Assembly (NCBI GenBank): GCA_001312645.1
Contig: BBEG01000020.1
Location: 1 to 33,523, forward strand
From: Rhodococcus sp. JCM 9791
GTDB lineage: Bacteria > Actinomycetota > Actinomycetes > Mycobacteriales > Mycobacteriaceae
Length of the DNA: 33,523 nucleotides
Direction of reading: 5' to 3'
Numbering within the stretch: the stretch's first letter is position 1; each line of letters begins with the position of its first letter. The notes beneath the pieces are model-generated. The model saw only the letters and a list, made by a program, of their open reading frames with translations, was not told the origin of the DNA and did no database searches. Below, piece after piece: positions 25,576-33,012 of this stretch. Both the position numbers and the translations under genes were made by a program.

Positions 25576-27262
25576 TCAGGCACCCTCGACCCCCACTATG
25601 TCGAACCCCTTGTAGCCGGCTGCGGCGACCTCTGCACAGATGTTGCCGTAGTTCGCGAAGCCCCCGATGTACGGCATGAAGACCCGTGGTTTGCCGGGGA
25701 TGTTTGCGCCCATGTACCAGGAGTTGGCGGACGGGAACAAGGTGCCCGCTGCCTTCTCGTTGCATTCGGCACCCCACTCGTCGACGGCCTGTTCGCCGGC
25801 CTCGATCGAGCGGGCGTTGTGTTCGTCGAGGTGATCGAGACAGTCGGAGATCCAGTCCACCTGCTGTTCCGCCATCAGCACCATGTTCGCCAGCACGCTC
25901 GGGCTGCCCGCACCGACCATGAAGAACATGTTCGGAAAACCGTGGGACGCTAGTCCCAGGTATGTGCGTGGTCCCGCGGCCCACTCCTCGCGCAGGGTTC
26001 GGCCATTGCGCCCACGGATGTCGATCCGCGACAAGGCGCCGGTCATCGCGTCGAAGCCGGTGGCGAAGATGAGCATGTCGAGCGGGTAGTGACTGTCGCT
26101 GGTACGGACACCGTCTGCGGTGATCTCCGCGATCGGTGTCCTGCGAAGGTTCACCAGCGCCACGTTGTCCCGGTTGAACGCCTCGAAATAGCCGTCGTCC
26201 GTGACGATCCGCTTCGTCCCGATGGGGTGGTCGGTGGGAATCAGCTGGTCCGCGATCTTTGGATCGTTCACCATGTCGCGGATCTTCGATTCGACGTACT
26301 CGCGTGCGCTGTCGTTCGCCTCGATGCTTGCGGTCTGGTCCGGAAAAGCCTTGGCGAACAGGTAGCCACCGCGCTGCCACCATTCGTCGTACACCCGGCG
26401 GCGCTCCGCCTCGTCGACCTCCATCGCCCCCTTCGGTACGGGGTGAACGGGGTGCCGCCACCGCTCAGTCGCGCGAGACGTCGCCGCTCCGGGTACGTCG
26501 CCTTCACCTCGGCGATCTGCTCGTCGCTCAGCGGGCGATTCCCCGCGGGGATCGAATAGTTGGGGCTGCGCTGGAAGACGACGACCTGCTCGGCTTCCTG
26601 TGCAATCACCGGAATCGACTGGATACCCGACGATCCCGTTCCGATGACGCCGACGCGCTTGCCTGCGAAGTCGACGGGATCGTGCGGCCATTCGCCTGTG
26701 TGATACGACTCGCCGGTGAACGAATCACGCCCGGGATGTCGGGGCGATTCGTCGCCGACAACACGCCGGTGGCCATGATGCAGAACCTCGCGGTCACCGA
26801 TCTCCCGGTGTCCGTCGTGACCGTCCAGAGTCCGGAATCCTCGTCGTACACGGTGGAGACGACGCGGGTGAGGAATTCGAAGGCGCTGCGCAGGTCGTGC
26901 CGATCTGCCACATGCTCGAGGTACGCCAGGATTTCCTCTTGGGTCGCGAACCGCTCCGACCACGTCCACTCCTGCTGAAGGTCTTCGTCGAACGAGTACG
27001 AGTAGTCGATGCTCTCGACGTCACAGCGCGCACCCGGGTAGCGGTTGTGGAACCACGTACCACCGACTCCTGCCGCAGATTCGAAGCCGTGCACACTCAT
27101 TCCGCGTGCGCGAAGCTTGTACACCGCGTACAGACCGGAGATGCCGGCACCGATCACGACCGCATCGACATCACGTGTGTGCGTGTCCACGGTGTTCACA
27201 TCCTTGTCGGGGCGGGCCCCCGGTCCCGAATCGGTCGGCCCTGAATCTGTCGGCGGAGTCAT
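25576..27262 (-). CDS. Baeyer-Villiger monooxygenase 3, steroid/phenylacetone-monooxygenase-like (two apparent frameshifts)
   Basis: ATG 27262 overlaps the dioxygenase stop (ATGA). The first 30 residues are a Pro/Ser/Asp-rich leader. The FAD motif VVIGAGISGLYAVYKL, WFHNRYPGARCDVESIDYSY, the canonical fingerprint FTGESYHTGEWPHD and the NADPH motif VGVIGTGSSGIQSIP follow. The C-terminal half (FATGFDAMTGAL, SANSWYMGANIPGKPRVFMP) closely resembles R. rhodochrous steroid monooxygenase as I remember it, which turns progesterone into testosterone acetate. Breaks near 26731 and 26443 (CCCCC read as CCCC) split it; two added bases give 562 residues. Unlike BVMOs 1 and 2 it lacks the long N-terminal domain. 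Confidence 0.87.
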
Positions 27263-28170
27263 GCTGTTGCGTCCTTCATCTGCTTGGCCCACAACCATTC
27301 GTGGCCCCAATAGCTGTCCGCGGTGATCTCTTCCGCCGTGTAGTACGTCTCGTCGACGAGCTTTCCCTCGGTGCCGTATTCGATGTCCCAGCCGCCCGGG
27401 ACTCCGACGTAGAACGAGACCATCTTGTCGTTGGTGTGCCGGCCCAGTGTCGAGGACACCGGAAAGTCCCGCGCCTGAACCTGGTCGAGTGCCCTGCCCA
27501 CTGCGTCGAGGGAGTCGACCTCCACCATGACGTGGATCAACCCGGGACCACGATCCTCGGGGCTCGGCATGATCGCAAGGCTGTGATGACGCTGGTTGAC
27601 GCCGAGGAATCGGATTCGCAAGGGATCCACATCGGGGGGCGTCGGCAGCCTGAATGCACCGCGCGGGAGAAACTCCAGTACTTCGGTGTAGAAGCGGAAC
27701 GACTCGTCGAATGCGCTGGTCGGCATGACCACATGTCCGAGTCCTTGTGCCCCGGTCACGAACTTCTGTCCGTAGCGCGTGACGACGGGGCTGTGGTCGA
27801 GTGCGGGGCCGAAGAAGAACTCGAGCGGCGTGCCGCCGGGGTCCGTCATCGTGAGCCCGCCCTCGACTCTGCGCCGCTCGCACATCTCGAACGGCATGGG
27901 TGCGTAGTCGCATCCCGCAGAATCGAGGCGATCGGCAAGTGCTCGCAACGCAGTACCGTCGCGGACCTCCCAGCCGACCGCGGTGACACGGTCGGTGTCG
28001 CCGGGCTCGACGGTGATACGGGCCAGGCGCTCGTCCATGCGGAAGTGCAGTGCGTCGTCCTCCGGCCCGGAGCCGGGGGCGAACCCGAGCACCTCGAATC
28101 CGAGCTCACGCCAGCGCGTCATGTCCGTCGCCTGGACTCGAACGTATCCGAGGCTCTTGATCTCAGTCAC
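27259..28170 (-). CDS. hsaC: Extradiol ring-cleavage dioxygenase, HsaC/BphC type
   Basis: 303 residues from GTG 28170, behind AAAGGAACACT; intact. This is a two-domain vicinal-oxygen-chelate dioxygenase. The N-terminal domain opens SLGYVRVQATDMTRWRELG. The catalytic domain carries the Fe(II) ligands: His in GLGHVVM, His in LIHVMVEV and Glu in WDIEYG. The second-shell pair HHSLAI is also present. HsaC cleaves 3,4-dihydroxy-9,10-seconandrost-1,3,5(10)-triene-9,17-dione in steroid degradation, and BphC cleaves dihydroxybiphenyl. Position between an HsaA-like hydroxylase and a steroid-type BVMO favours HsaC. The downstream BVMO overlaps its stop by four bases. Confidence 0.82.
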   Translation of the reverse strand: MTEIKSLGYVRVQATDMTRWRELGFEVLGFAPGSGPEDDALHFRMDERLARITVEPGDTDRVTAVGWEVRDGTALRALADRLDSAGCDYAPMPFEMCERRRVEGGLTMTDPGGTPLEFFFGPALDHSPVVTRYGQKFVTGAQGLGHVVMPTSAFDESFRFYTEVLEFLPRGAFRLPTPPDVDPLRIRFLGVNQRHHSLAIMPSPEDRGPGLIHVMVEVDSLDAVGRALDQVQARDFPVSSTLGRHTNDKMVSFYVGVPGGWDIEYGTEGKLVDETYYTAEEITADSYWGHEWLWAKQMKDATA

Positions 28171-28199
28171 AGTGTTCCTTTCGAAGCAGCCGGAAAGCG

Positions 28200-29381
28200 T
28201 CAGATCATCACGTGCAGAGGACCGTTCGGGACATCTACCCGAGCGAGGCCATGGCGGACGCGTGATACGGCGTGCTGCTCACGTGGATCGCGTGGTGCAG
28301 GCCGGCGTGTGCGTCGCGCCAGAACCGCTGCAGCGGGTTGTCGACGCGAAGGGCGTTGCCGCCGGATCGGTCGAAGATGTCGTCCGCGGCACGCACTGCC
28401 CGCCATGCGGAGCGCACCTGATTGCGTCGCGATGTGGCGCGGGTTTCGAAGTCGACCTCCTTGCCTGCGTCGACGAGGTCCCAGATGCGGTCGACGTTGG
28501 CGAGCAGCTGCTGGCGGGCCGCATCGATTTCCGATGCCGCTTCACCAAGTGCGTGCAGCACATACGGGTCGTCCTTGATGGCGGTGCCTGCAGCGCCGAC
28601 CCTGCTGCGCTGGTACTCGATGCCGGCGGCAAGCACACCTTCGCAGATGCCGATGGTCGCGGAAGTGATGCCGAGCGGGAACATCGTCGACCACGCATCC
28701 GGTAGAGGGTCTCCGTGACGCCGTAAACTTTCGCCGCGGTGCCGTCGATTACATCCTGGCCTTTCATCACCCGGTAGTCCGGGATGAAGGCATCCTTGAC
28801 GACGATGTCCTTGCTCCCCGTACACGCAGACCGACGACGTCCCACGAGTCCTCGATGATCTCGTAGTCGGCACGCGGGAGGATCACGTGGAGCCCGACGG
28901 GCGGCATGAGCGGCCTGCCGTCCTCGCCTCCGACCATCGCTCCGAGGAAGATCCAGTCGCAATGATCGGTTCCGGACGAGAACTGCCACCTTCCCGACAT
29001 CCGGTATCCGCCGTCGACGGGAACGGCGACACCGCCCGGCATGTACGGCGATGCCTGCCAGGTATCGGTGTCCGAGCCGAGCACCTCGTCCTGCACCTTG
29101 GGGTCCGCGAACGCCAGCTGCCATGGATGCACGCCGACGATTCCGCCGACCCATCCCGCGGATCCGTAGATGCTCGCGGTCTTCATGATGGTTTCGGCGA
29201 ACTCGCGGGGGTGCGCCTCGTAGCCGTCGTACTTCTTACGCTGCAGCAATCGGATGATGCCGGTATTGCGGAGGTTCTTGGCCATGTCGTCGGTCAGTCG
29301 GCCGAGCGAGTCGGATTCCTCGGATCCCGCTCGGAGGTCGTCGGCGATCGCAACAATTCGGTCGAGCACTTCGTAACTCAT
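28200..29381 (-). CDS. hsaA: Flavin-dependent hydroxylase, HsaA-like (three apparent frameshifts)
   Basis: This belongs to the acyl-CoA-dehydrogenase fold of two-component monooxygenases; HsaA hydroxylates the phenolic A ring of 3-HSA using reduced flavin from HsaB. ATG 29381 follows AGGAGAATTCC. IYGSAGWVGGIVGVHPWQLAF, SGRWQFSSGTDHCDWIFLG, WDVVGLRGTGSKDIVV, RMPWSTMFPL and RFWRDAHAGLHHAIHV are all characteristic. Breaks near 28823, 28694 and 28240 each fit one lost base. The third shows a false stop at 28235; the frame after it continues VDVPNGPLHVMI to a stop at 28200. Repaired length is 394, exactly that of the Mycobacterium enzyme as I recall it. No reductase gene (hsaB) is in the window. 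Confidence 0.8.
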
Positions 29382-29475
29382 GGAATTCTCCTGGGAAAGG
29401 TCGAATGGGGGTCGCGCCGCGCGTCGGGTCGCGGTCCGTATTGCTCGGCGAACGACTCGTGAGCAGTGGTCAGTG

Positions 29476-30627
29476 CTACGCGAAGGCGCTGCGTCCGGCA
29501 GCGAGGTTCTCGTCCACTTCCGCCTGCCAGCTCGTCAGTGCCCGCTCGGTGTCGAGCTCGTACTCGAACCGGTTGATCATCTCCGGCCGGATGTCTTCGA
29601 CGTCCACGTAGAACTGCTCGTACCAGCGACGAAGCTGGTATACGGGGCCGTCTTCTTCGCAGAGCAGCGGGTTGTCGATCCGGGATTTGTTCTTCCAGAT
29701 CTCCACGTCCTGTTCGAACCCGATCGCGACGCCGTCGGCGACGGCCCGAGCAATCTGGTCGGCCTGCTCTCCGGGGGCTCCCTCCGGCTTCTCCACGATC
29801 ACGCCGTATTGGAGCCGGAACGACGTCGGCGTGATCGGGTAGTGGCAGTTGATCAGGTAGATGTTCGGCGCTGCGTCGGGGTCGCTGCCACCGCTCCACA
29901 GCTTGTCGATCATGTATGACGGTCCGTAATACGACGCGTCCGAACGACTTTCCACGCTGTAGTTCGTGGACGTACTCACGCCGACGGCGTCGGCTCGTGG
30001 CCGCGACCTCATCACCTGCGTCGCGGTGTGGCCCTCGAAGACATTGCGGAAGTAGGTCGGCATTCCGTAATGCACGTAGAAGAAGTGCGCCATGTCGACG
30101 ACGTTGTCCACGATCTCACGACAATTCGATCCGGTGACGTCGACAGAGTTCCACACCCAGTCGGTCCAGCCGGAATCGCCGTAGGTGGGGATCTCGGGAA
30201 TCGCGAGTTCCGCGGGCGGCTTGCCGCCCTGAGGGTCGTGCCAGACGAAGAGCTGGCCGCTCACTTCCGCCACCTGCCACGCCCGGGTCCTGGCAATCGG
30301 CGGCACCCGGCGTGCATAGGGAATCGCGGCACATTTTCCGTCACCGCGCCAACGCCAGTCATGGAACGGGCACGCTATGGCGTTGCCCTTGACTGTCCCC
30401 TGCGCCAGATTTCCGCCCATGTGCCGGCAGTATGCGTCGAGAACGTTGATTCGCCCGTCCTCCCCTGCGAACACGACGAGAGCGGTACCGAATGCATCGA
30501 CCTGGTGCGGCTTTCCGTCGGCGAAATCGCGTATCAGTCCGAGGCAATGCCAACCGCGGGCGTAGCGTTCCGGCGGTGTGCCGGTGTCGATGACGCGAAC
30601 CTGATCGTCGGTGTCGGTAGAACTCAC
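29476..30627 (-). CDS. kshA: Rieske oxygenase, 3-ketosteroid 9-alpha-hydroxylase oxygenase subunit (KshA)
   Basis: 383 residues from GTG 30627, behind AGGAGGCATC; intact. KshA with the reductase KshB hydroxylates C9 of 3-ketosteroids, which with KstD opens ring B. The Rieske cluster is CRHMGGNLAQG with CPFHDWRW (CxH...CxxH, about residues 67-92). The mononuclear iron site is in REIVDNVVDMAHFFYVHY, with the distal acid in GFEQDVEIW. ERYARGWHCLGLIRDFADG, KCAAIPYARRVP and EEDGPVYQLRRWYEQFYVD are signature KshA segments. It is the promoter-proximal gene of the minus-strand operon and divergent from iclR. KshB must be encoded elsewhere. Confidence 0.9.
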   Translation of the reverse strand: MSSTDTDDQVRVIDTGTPPERYARGWHCLGLIRDFADGKPHQVDAFGTALVVFAGEDGRINVLDAYCRHMGGNLAQGTVKGNAIACPFHDWRWRGDGKCAAIPYARRVPPIARTRAWQVAEVSGQLFVWHDPQGGKPPAELAIPEIPTYGDSGWTDWVWNSVDVTGSNCREIVDNVVDMAHFFYVHYGMPTYFRNVFEGHTATQVMRSRPRADAVGVSTSTNYSVESRSDASYYGPSYMIDKLWSGGSDPDAAPNIYLINCHYPITPTSFRLQYGVIVEKPEGAPGEQADQIARAVADGVAIGFEQDVEIWKNKSRIDNPLLCEEDGPVYQLRRWYEQFYVDVEDIRPEMINRFEYELDTERALTSWQAEVDENLAAGRSAFA

Positions 30628-30712
30628 GATGCCTCCTGATCGACTGATCGCGACAACTCACCCGCCGCGTGATGATCAGCTTGGCAAGCCGAAAAGGCCC
30701 TGTGACGTCGGT

Positions 30713-30731
30713 CTCCCGCACAACGGGAGGC
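30713..30731. promoter_or_regulatory. Palindrome shared with 19962-19980
   Basis: CTCCCGCACAACGGGAGGC lies 86 bp upstream of the kshA start, in the kshA/iclR divergent region. It differs from the 19962 copy only at the two central positions. Confidence 0.5.
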
Positions 30732-30802
30732 CAGTTTCGACGAAGGCCCCGACAGCTGGCACGGTCATCACACGATTGATGCGCTGCACGCACCACAGGT
30801 AC

Positions 30803-30818
30803 TGTGAGGCATATCACA
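30803..30818. promoter_or_regulatory. Perfect CRP-type site
   Basis: TGTGA-GGCATA-TCACA matches the full Crp consensus TGTGA-N6-TCACA. It overlaps by three bases the inverted repeat just ahead of iclR. It could link the catabolic operon to carbon status. Confidence 0.55.
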
Positions 30819-30832
30819 CCCACCGTGGGTGT
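30816..30832. promoter_or_regulatory. Inverted repeat upstream of iclR, candidate autoregulatory operator
   Basis: ACACCCAC-c-GTGGGTGT has perfect 8-bp arms and ends one base before the AGGAGGA ribosome binding site of the IclR gene. IclR proteins bind such short palindromes at their own promoters. Confidence 0.6.
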
Positions 30833-30844
30833 CAGGAGGATGAG

Positions 30845-31622
30845 TTGAGTACATCACGCACCGATGGGCTGCCAGTTTCCGTCGTGGACCGGATGTCGCT
30901 GGTTCTGGAGGCCTTGAGCACGGGCCCGATGACCCTGGCCAAGGTCACGGCGCGAACAGGCTTCCGAGGTCGTCGGCGCACCGCCTGCTCGAACAGCTCG
31001 CCAATGCCGGGTGGCTCGCCCGATCGCCCGAACAGACCTACGAGCTGGGTGTGAAAGCGTACGAAATGGGGCAGGCCGCACTCAACCAGAATCGGCTCCT
31101 GCATCACGCGCGCCCTGTGATGCAGGGATTCGCGCAGCGGACCGGGTACACCATCCAGCTCGGGGTCGTCGACCGCGACGACACCGTCTATCTCGCCAAG
31201 GTGAACGGGCGCACATCGGGTTCGACACCGACTGCCGTCGGCCAACGAGTACCAGCCCACCTGACGGCGGTCGGCAAGGTCATCATGGCCTATGCGGCAC
31301 CTGCACAGCCCCCGTCACCACGCGACACCGCCGGCGCATCCGAAGACCTGGCCGTCACCCGTTCCGGGGCTGTCAGATTCGACAAGGAGATGGCACAGAT
31401 TCGCGACCACGGCGCTGCCTTCGACCGCGGTGAAGCGTTCCCCGGCATTGCTTGCGTCGGGGTCTCGATCGGACCTCCCGACACATGTACGGCAACCTGG
31501 CAGGGCTCTCGGTCTGCGCGCCGATCGGTGCGTTGGAGCTCCAGAAGATGGTTGCTCCGCTGCGCGTGGTCGCAGGCGAGATCTGGCAACGGTGTGTGGC
31601 AACGGACCTCGCGCGCCACTGA
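30845..31622 (+). CDS. IclR-family transcriptional regulator (two apparent frameshifts)
   Basis: TTG 30845 follows AGGAGGA; the ATG at 30840 is followed at once by TGA. The N-terminal winged helix-turn-helix reads VVDRMSLVLEALSTGPMTLAKVTARTG, then after a break at 30961 LPRSSAHRLLEQLANAGWLAR. The effector domain includes YELGVKAYEMGQAA, YTIQLGVVDRDDTVYLAKV, HLTAVGKVIMAY and IACVGVSIGPP. A second break near 31483 separates it from MYGNLAGLSVCAPIGALELQ. Two added bases give 259 residues, normal for IclR. These regulators sense small aromatic or carboxylic metabolites and control adjacent catabolic genes. Divergence from kshA makes that operon the likely target. Confidence 0.83.
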
Positions 31623-31650
31623 CCGGGTAATCAGCGTCGGCCCTTCCGAT

Positions 31651-31693
31651 GACGGCGGTGGTGGTGGTGGGCATGCCCACCACCACCGCCGTC
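31651..31693. terminator. Bidirectional terminator
   Basis: A GGT-rich arm (31651-31672) pairs with an ACC-rich arm (31675-31693), forming a stem of about 19 bp around a 2-nt centre plus one extra GGT. It lies between the convergent stops of iclR (31622) and the VOC gene (31735). Confidence 0.8.
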
Positions 31694-31734
31694 GCAGTAC
31701 CTGGAGTCGGAGCCTTCCGGCTCAGTTACGCGAC

Positions 31735-32136
31735 TCAGTTGCGCTGCACGAATTCCACCAGGTAACCATCGGGGTCGCGCACCGTTCCGATCGTCATGTC
31801 GTAGCCGTCGAGCGTCGTCGCCGGGGTCACCTCCACGCCTCCGTGCGCACAGGCCCTGGCCATCTGCTCCCGGATGTCGGTGGTGTTGACGACGACCTTG
31901 ACGAGCATGTTGCCGTGATCTGTCGCGGCGTCAGCGTCGCCGTTGGTCGGCAGTACGAGTTCGAGTCCGGCGACACCGGCCCGGACGATCACTGCCCGGA
32001 ACGTGGAGGTGGTGAGGTTCTTGTCGTGTACGAAACCGCATCCTCGAACATAGAATTCGACCGCGCGATCGAGTTCGGTCACGCGCAGTGCGCTGAGCGA
32101 CATCGTGGTCTGCGGATGCGATCCTGGTGCCGTCAT
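31735..32136 (-). CDS. VOC/glyoxalase-fold protein
   Basis: 133 residues from ATG 32136, which overlaps the preceding SDR stop as ATGA. The sequence shows LSALRVTELDRAVEFYVRGCGF, then two betaalphabetabetabeta units ending IGTVRDPDGYLVEFVQRN, the standard closing of glyoxalase/bleomycin-resistance/dioxygenase-fold proteins. The final Glu of DPDGYLVEF is a usual metal ligand; the partner His positions are not obvious in the first half. It may be a lyase, epimerase or small dioxygenase acting with the SDR. No specific reaction is assigned. Confidence 0.78.
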   Translation of the reverse strand: MTAPGSHPQTTMSLSALRVTELDRAVEFYVRGCGFVHDKNLTTSTFRAVIVRAGVAGLELVLPTNGDADAATDHGNMLVKVVVNTTDIREQMARACAHGGVEVTPATTLDGYDMTIGTVRDPDGYLVEFVQRN

Positions 32137-32891
32137 CGCGTCTGGGACCCGCCGTTGAAGTCCATCGTCTGCCCCGTGACGCCACCGGCCTCGTTCGACG
32201 CCAGGTAGGCACAGAATGCGCCGACCTCGAGCGGGTCGCCCAGGCGGCCGATCGGGATGGTCTGCAGAATCTGCTCGATCATCTCGGGGCTCATCTTGTC
32301 CTCGAGGTTCTTCTGGTGTCCGAGCGCCACGATGTTCGCGGTGACGCCGTACCGGCCGGTTTCGGCTGCCAGGTGACGGATGAAGCCCTCGATGCCGCTC
32401 TTGCCCGTTGCGTACATCGTCTGGTTGATGTTCTGGCCGGTCCGGGCGGAGCCCGACGAAATCTGGACGACTCGTCCCCAGCCCGCATCGCACATCCCGT
32501 CGAGGGCGACCTTGATGCAGTTCATCGCGCCGAAGATGTTGAGATCGATGGGGGCCCGCCACTCCTCGGGAGAGAGTTCCCGGAATGGTTTGATGACACG
32601 GCCTTCTGCGACGCCGGCATTGTTGACCACGATGTCGACGTGCCCGCCGAGTTCCTTTTCCGCGGCTCGCACGTGTTCGAGTGTGGAATCGAAGTCGGTG
32701 ACATCGAAGGCCGAGGCCACGGCCACGTTCCCCTCCTCGACGATCGCGGCCGCGACCTTTTCGGCACGTTCTGCGAACAGGTCGTTGACGATCACCGCTG
32801 CGCCCTGCCGTGCAAGAACTTTCGCGATTCCTTCACCGACACTCTGGCCGCCTCCGCTGACAAGTGCGATATGTCCCGTCAAGCTGAACAC
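32133..32891 (-). CDS. Short-chain dehydrogenase/reductase 4
   Basis: 252 residues from GTG 32891, behind GGAAGGAGCACCT; an in-frame ATG at 32966 would add an unlikely basic leader that overlaps the operator region. HIALVSGGGQSVGEGIAKVL is a variant cofactor loop (SGGGxSVGxG instead of TGxxxGIG). VNDLFAERAEKV follows, then DIVVNNAGVAEG, and the active site QISSGSARTG with YATGKSGIEGF. FNGGSQTR closes the protein. NAD-dependent alcohol oxidation or a 3-hydroxyacyl-CoA step is likely, since an enoyl-CoA hydratase gene is divergent to it. It is coupled to the VOC gene. Confidence 0.82.
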   Translation of the reverse strand: MFSLTGHIALVSGGGQSVGEGIAKVLARQGAAVIVNDLFAERAEKVAAAIVEEGNVAVASAFDVTDFDSTLEHVRAAEKELGGHVDIVVNNAGVAEGRVIKPFRELSPEEWRAPIDLNIFGAMNCIKVALDGMCDAGWGRVVQISSGSARTGQNINQTMYATGKSGIEGFIRHLAAETGRYGVTANIVALGHQKNLEDKMSPEMIEQILQTIPIGRLGDPLEVGAFCAYLASNEAGGVTGQTMDFNGGSQTR

Positions 32892-32955
32892 AGGTGCTCC
32901 TTCCCGCCGGCAGTGCGGCGACTTGTGGTGTGGGCCAGTGCACAACAACCGACCG

Positions 32956-32990
32956 AATTTTGTCAACCAATATTGGATCCAAAATAGTCT
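32956..32990. promoter_or_regulatory. AT-rich divergent promoter/operator region
   Basis: The stretch is strikingly AT-rich for this genome. It holds TTGTCA (32960-32965, possible -35), CCAATATTGG (32967-32976, perfect palindrome), TTGGATCCAA (32973-32982, perfect palindrome) and TAGTCT (32985-32990, possible -10). It lies between the SDR (32891) and the enoyl-CoA hydratase (33013). Overlapping palindromes on a promoter suggest repressor control. Confidence 0.5.
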
Positions 32991-33012
32991 CCAGATCTGC
33001 TAACGTCGCCGC

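Noticed and set aside
31735-32136. Assignment of the VOC protein as an extradiol dioxygenase
   Set aside because: It is single-domain and 133 residues long, and the His ligand set of extradiol enzymes is not visible.
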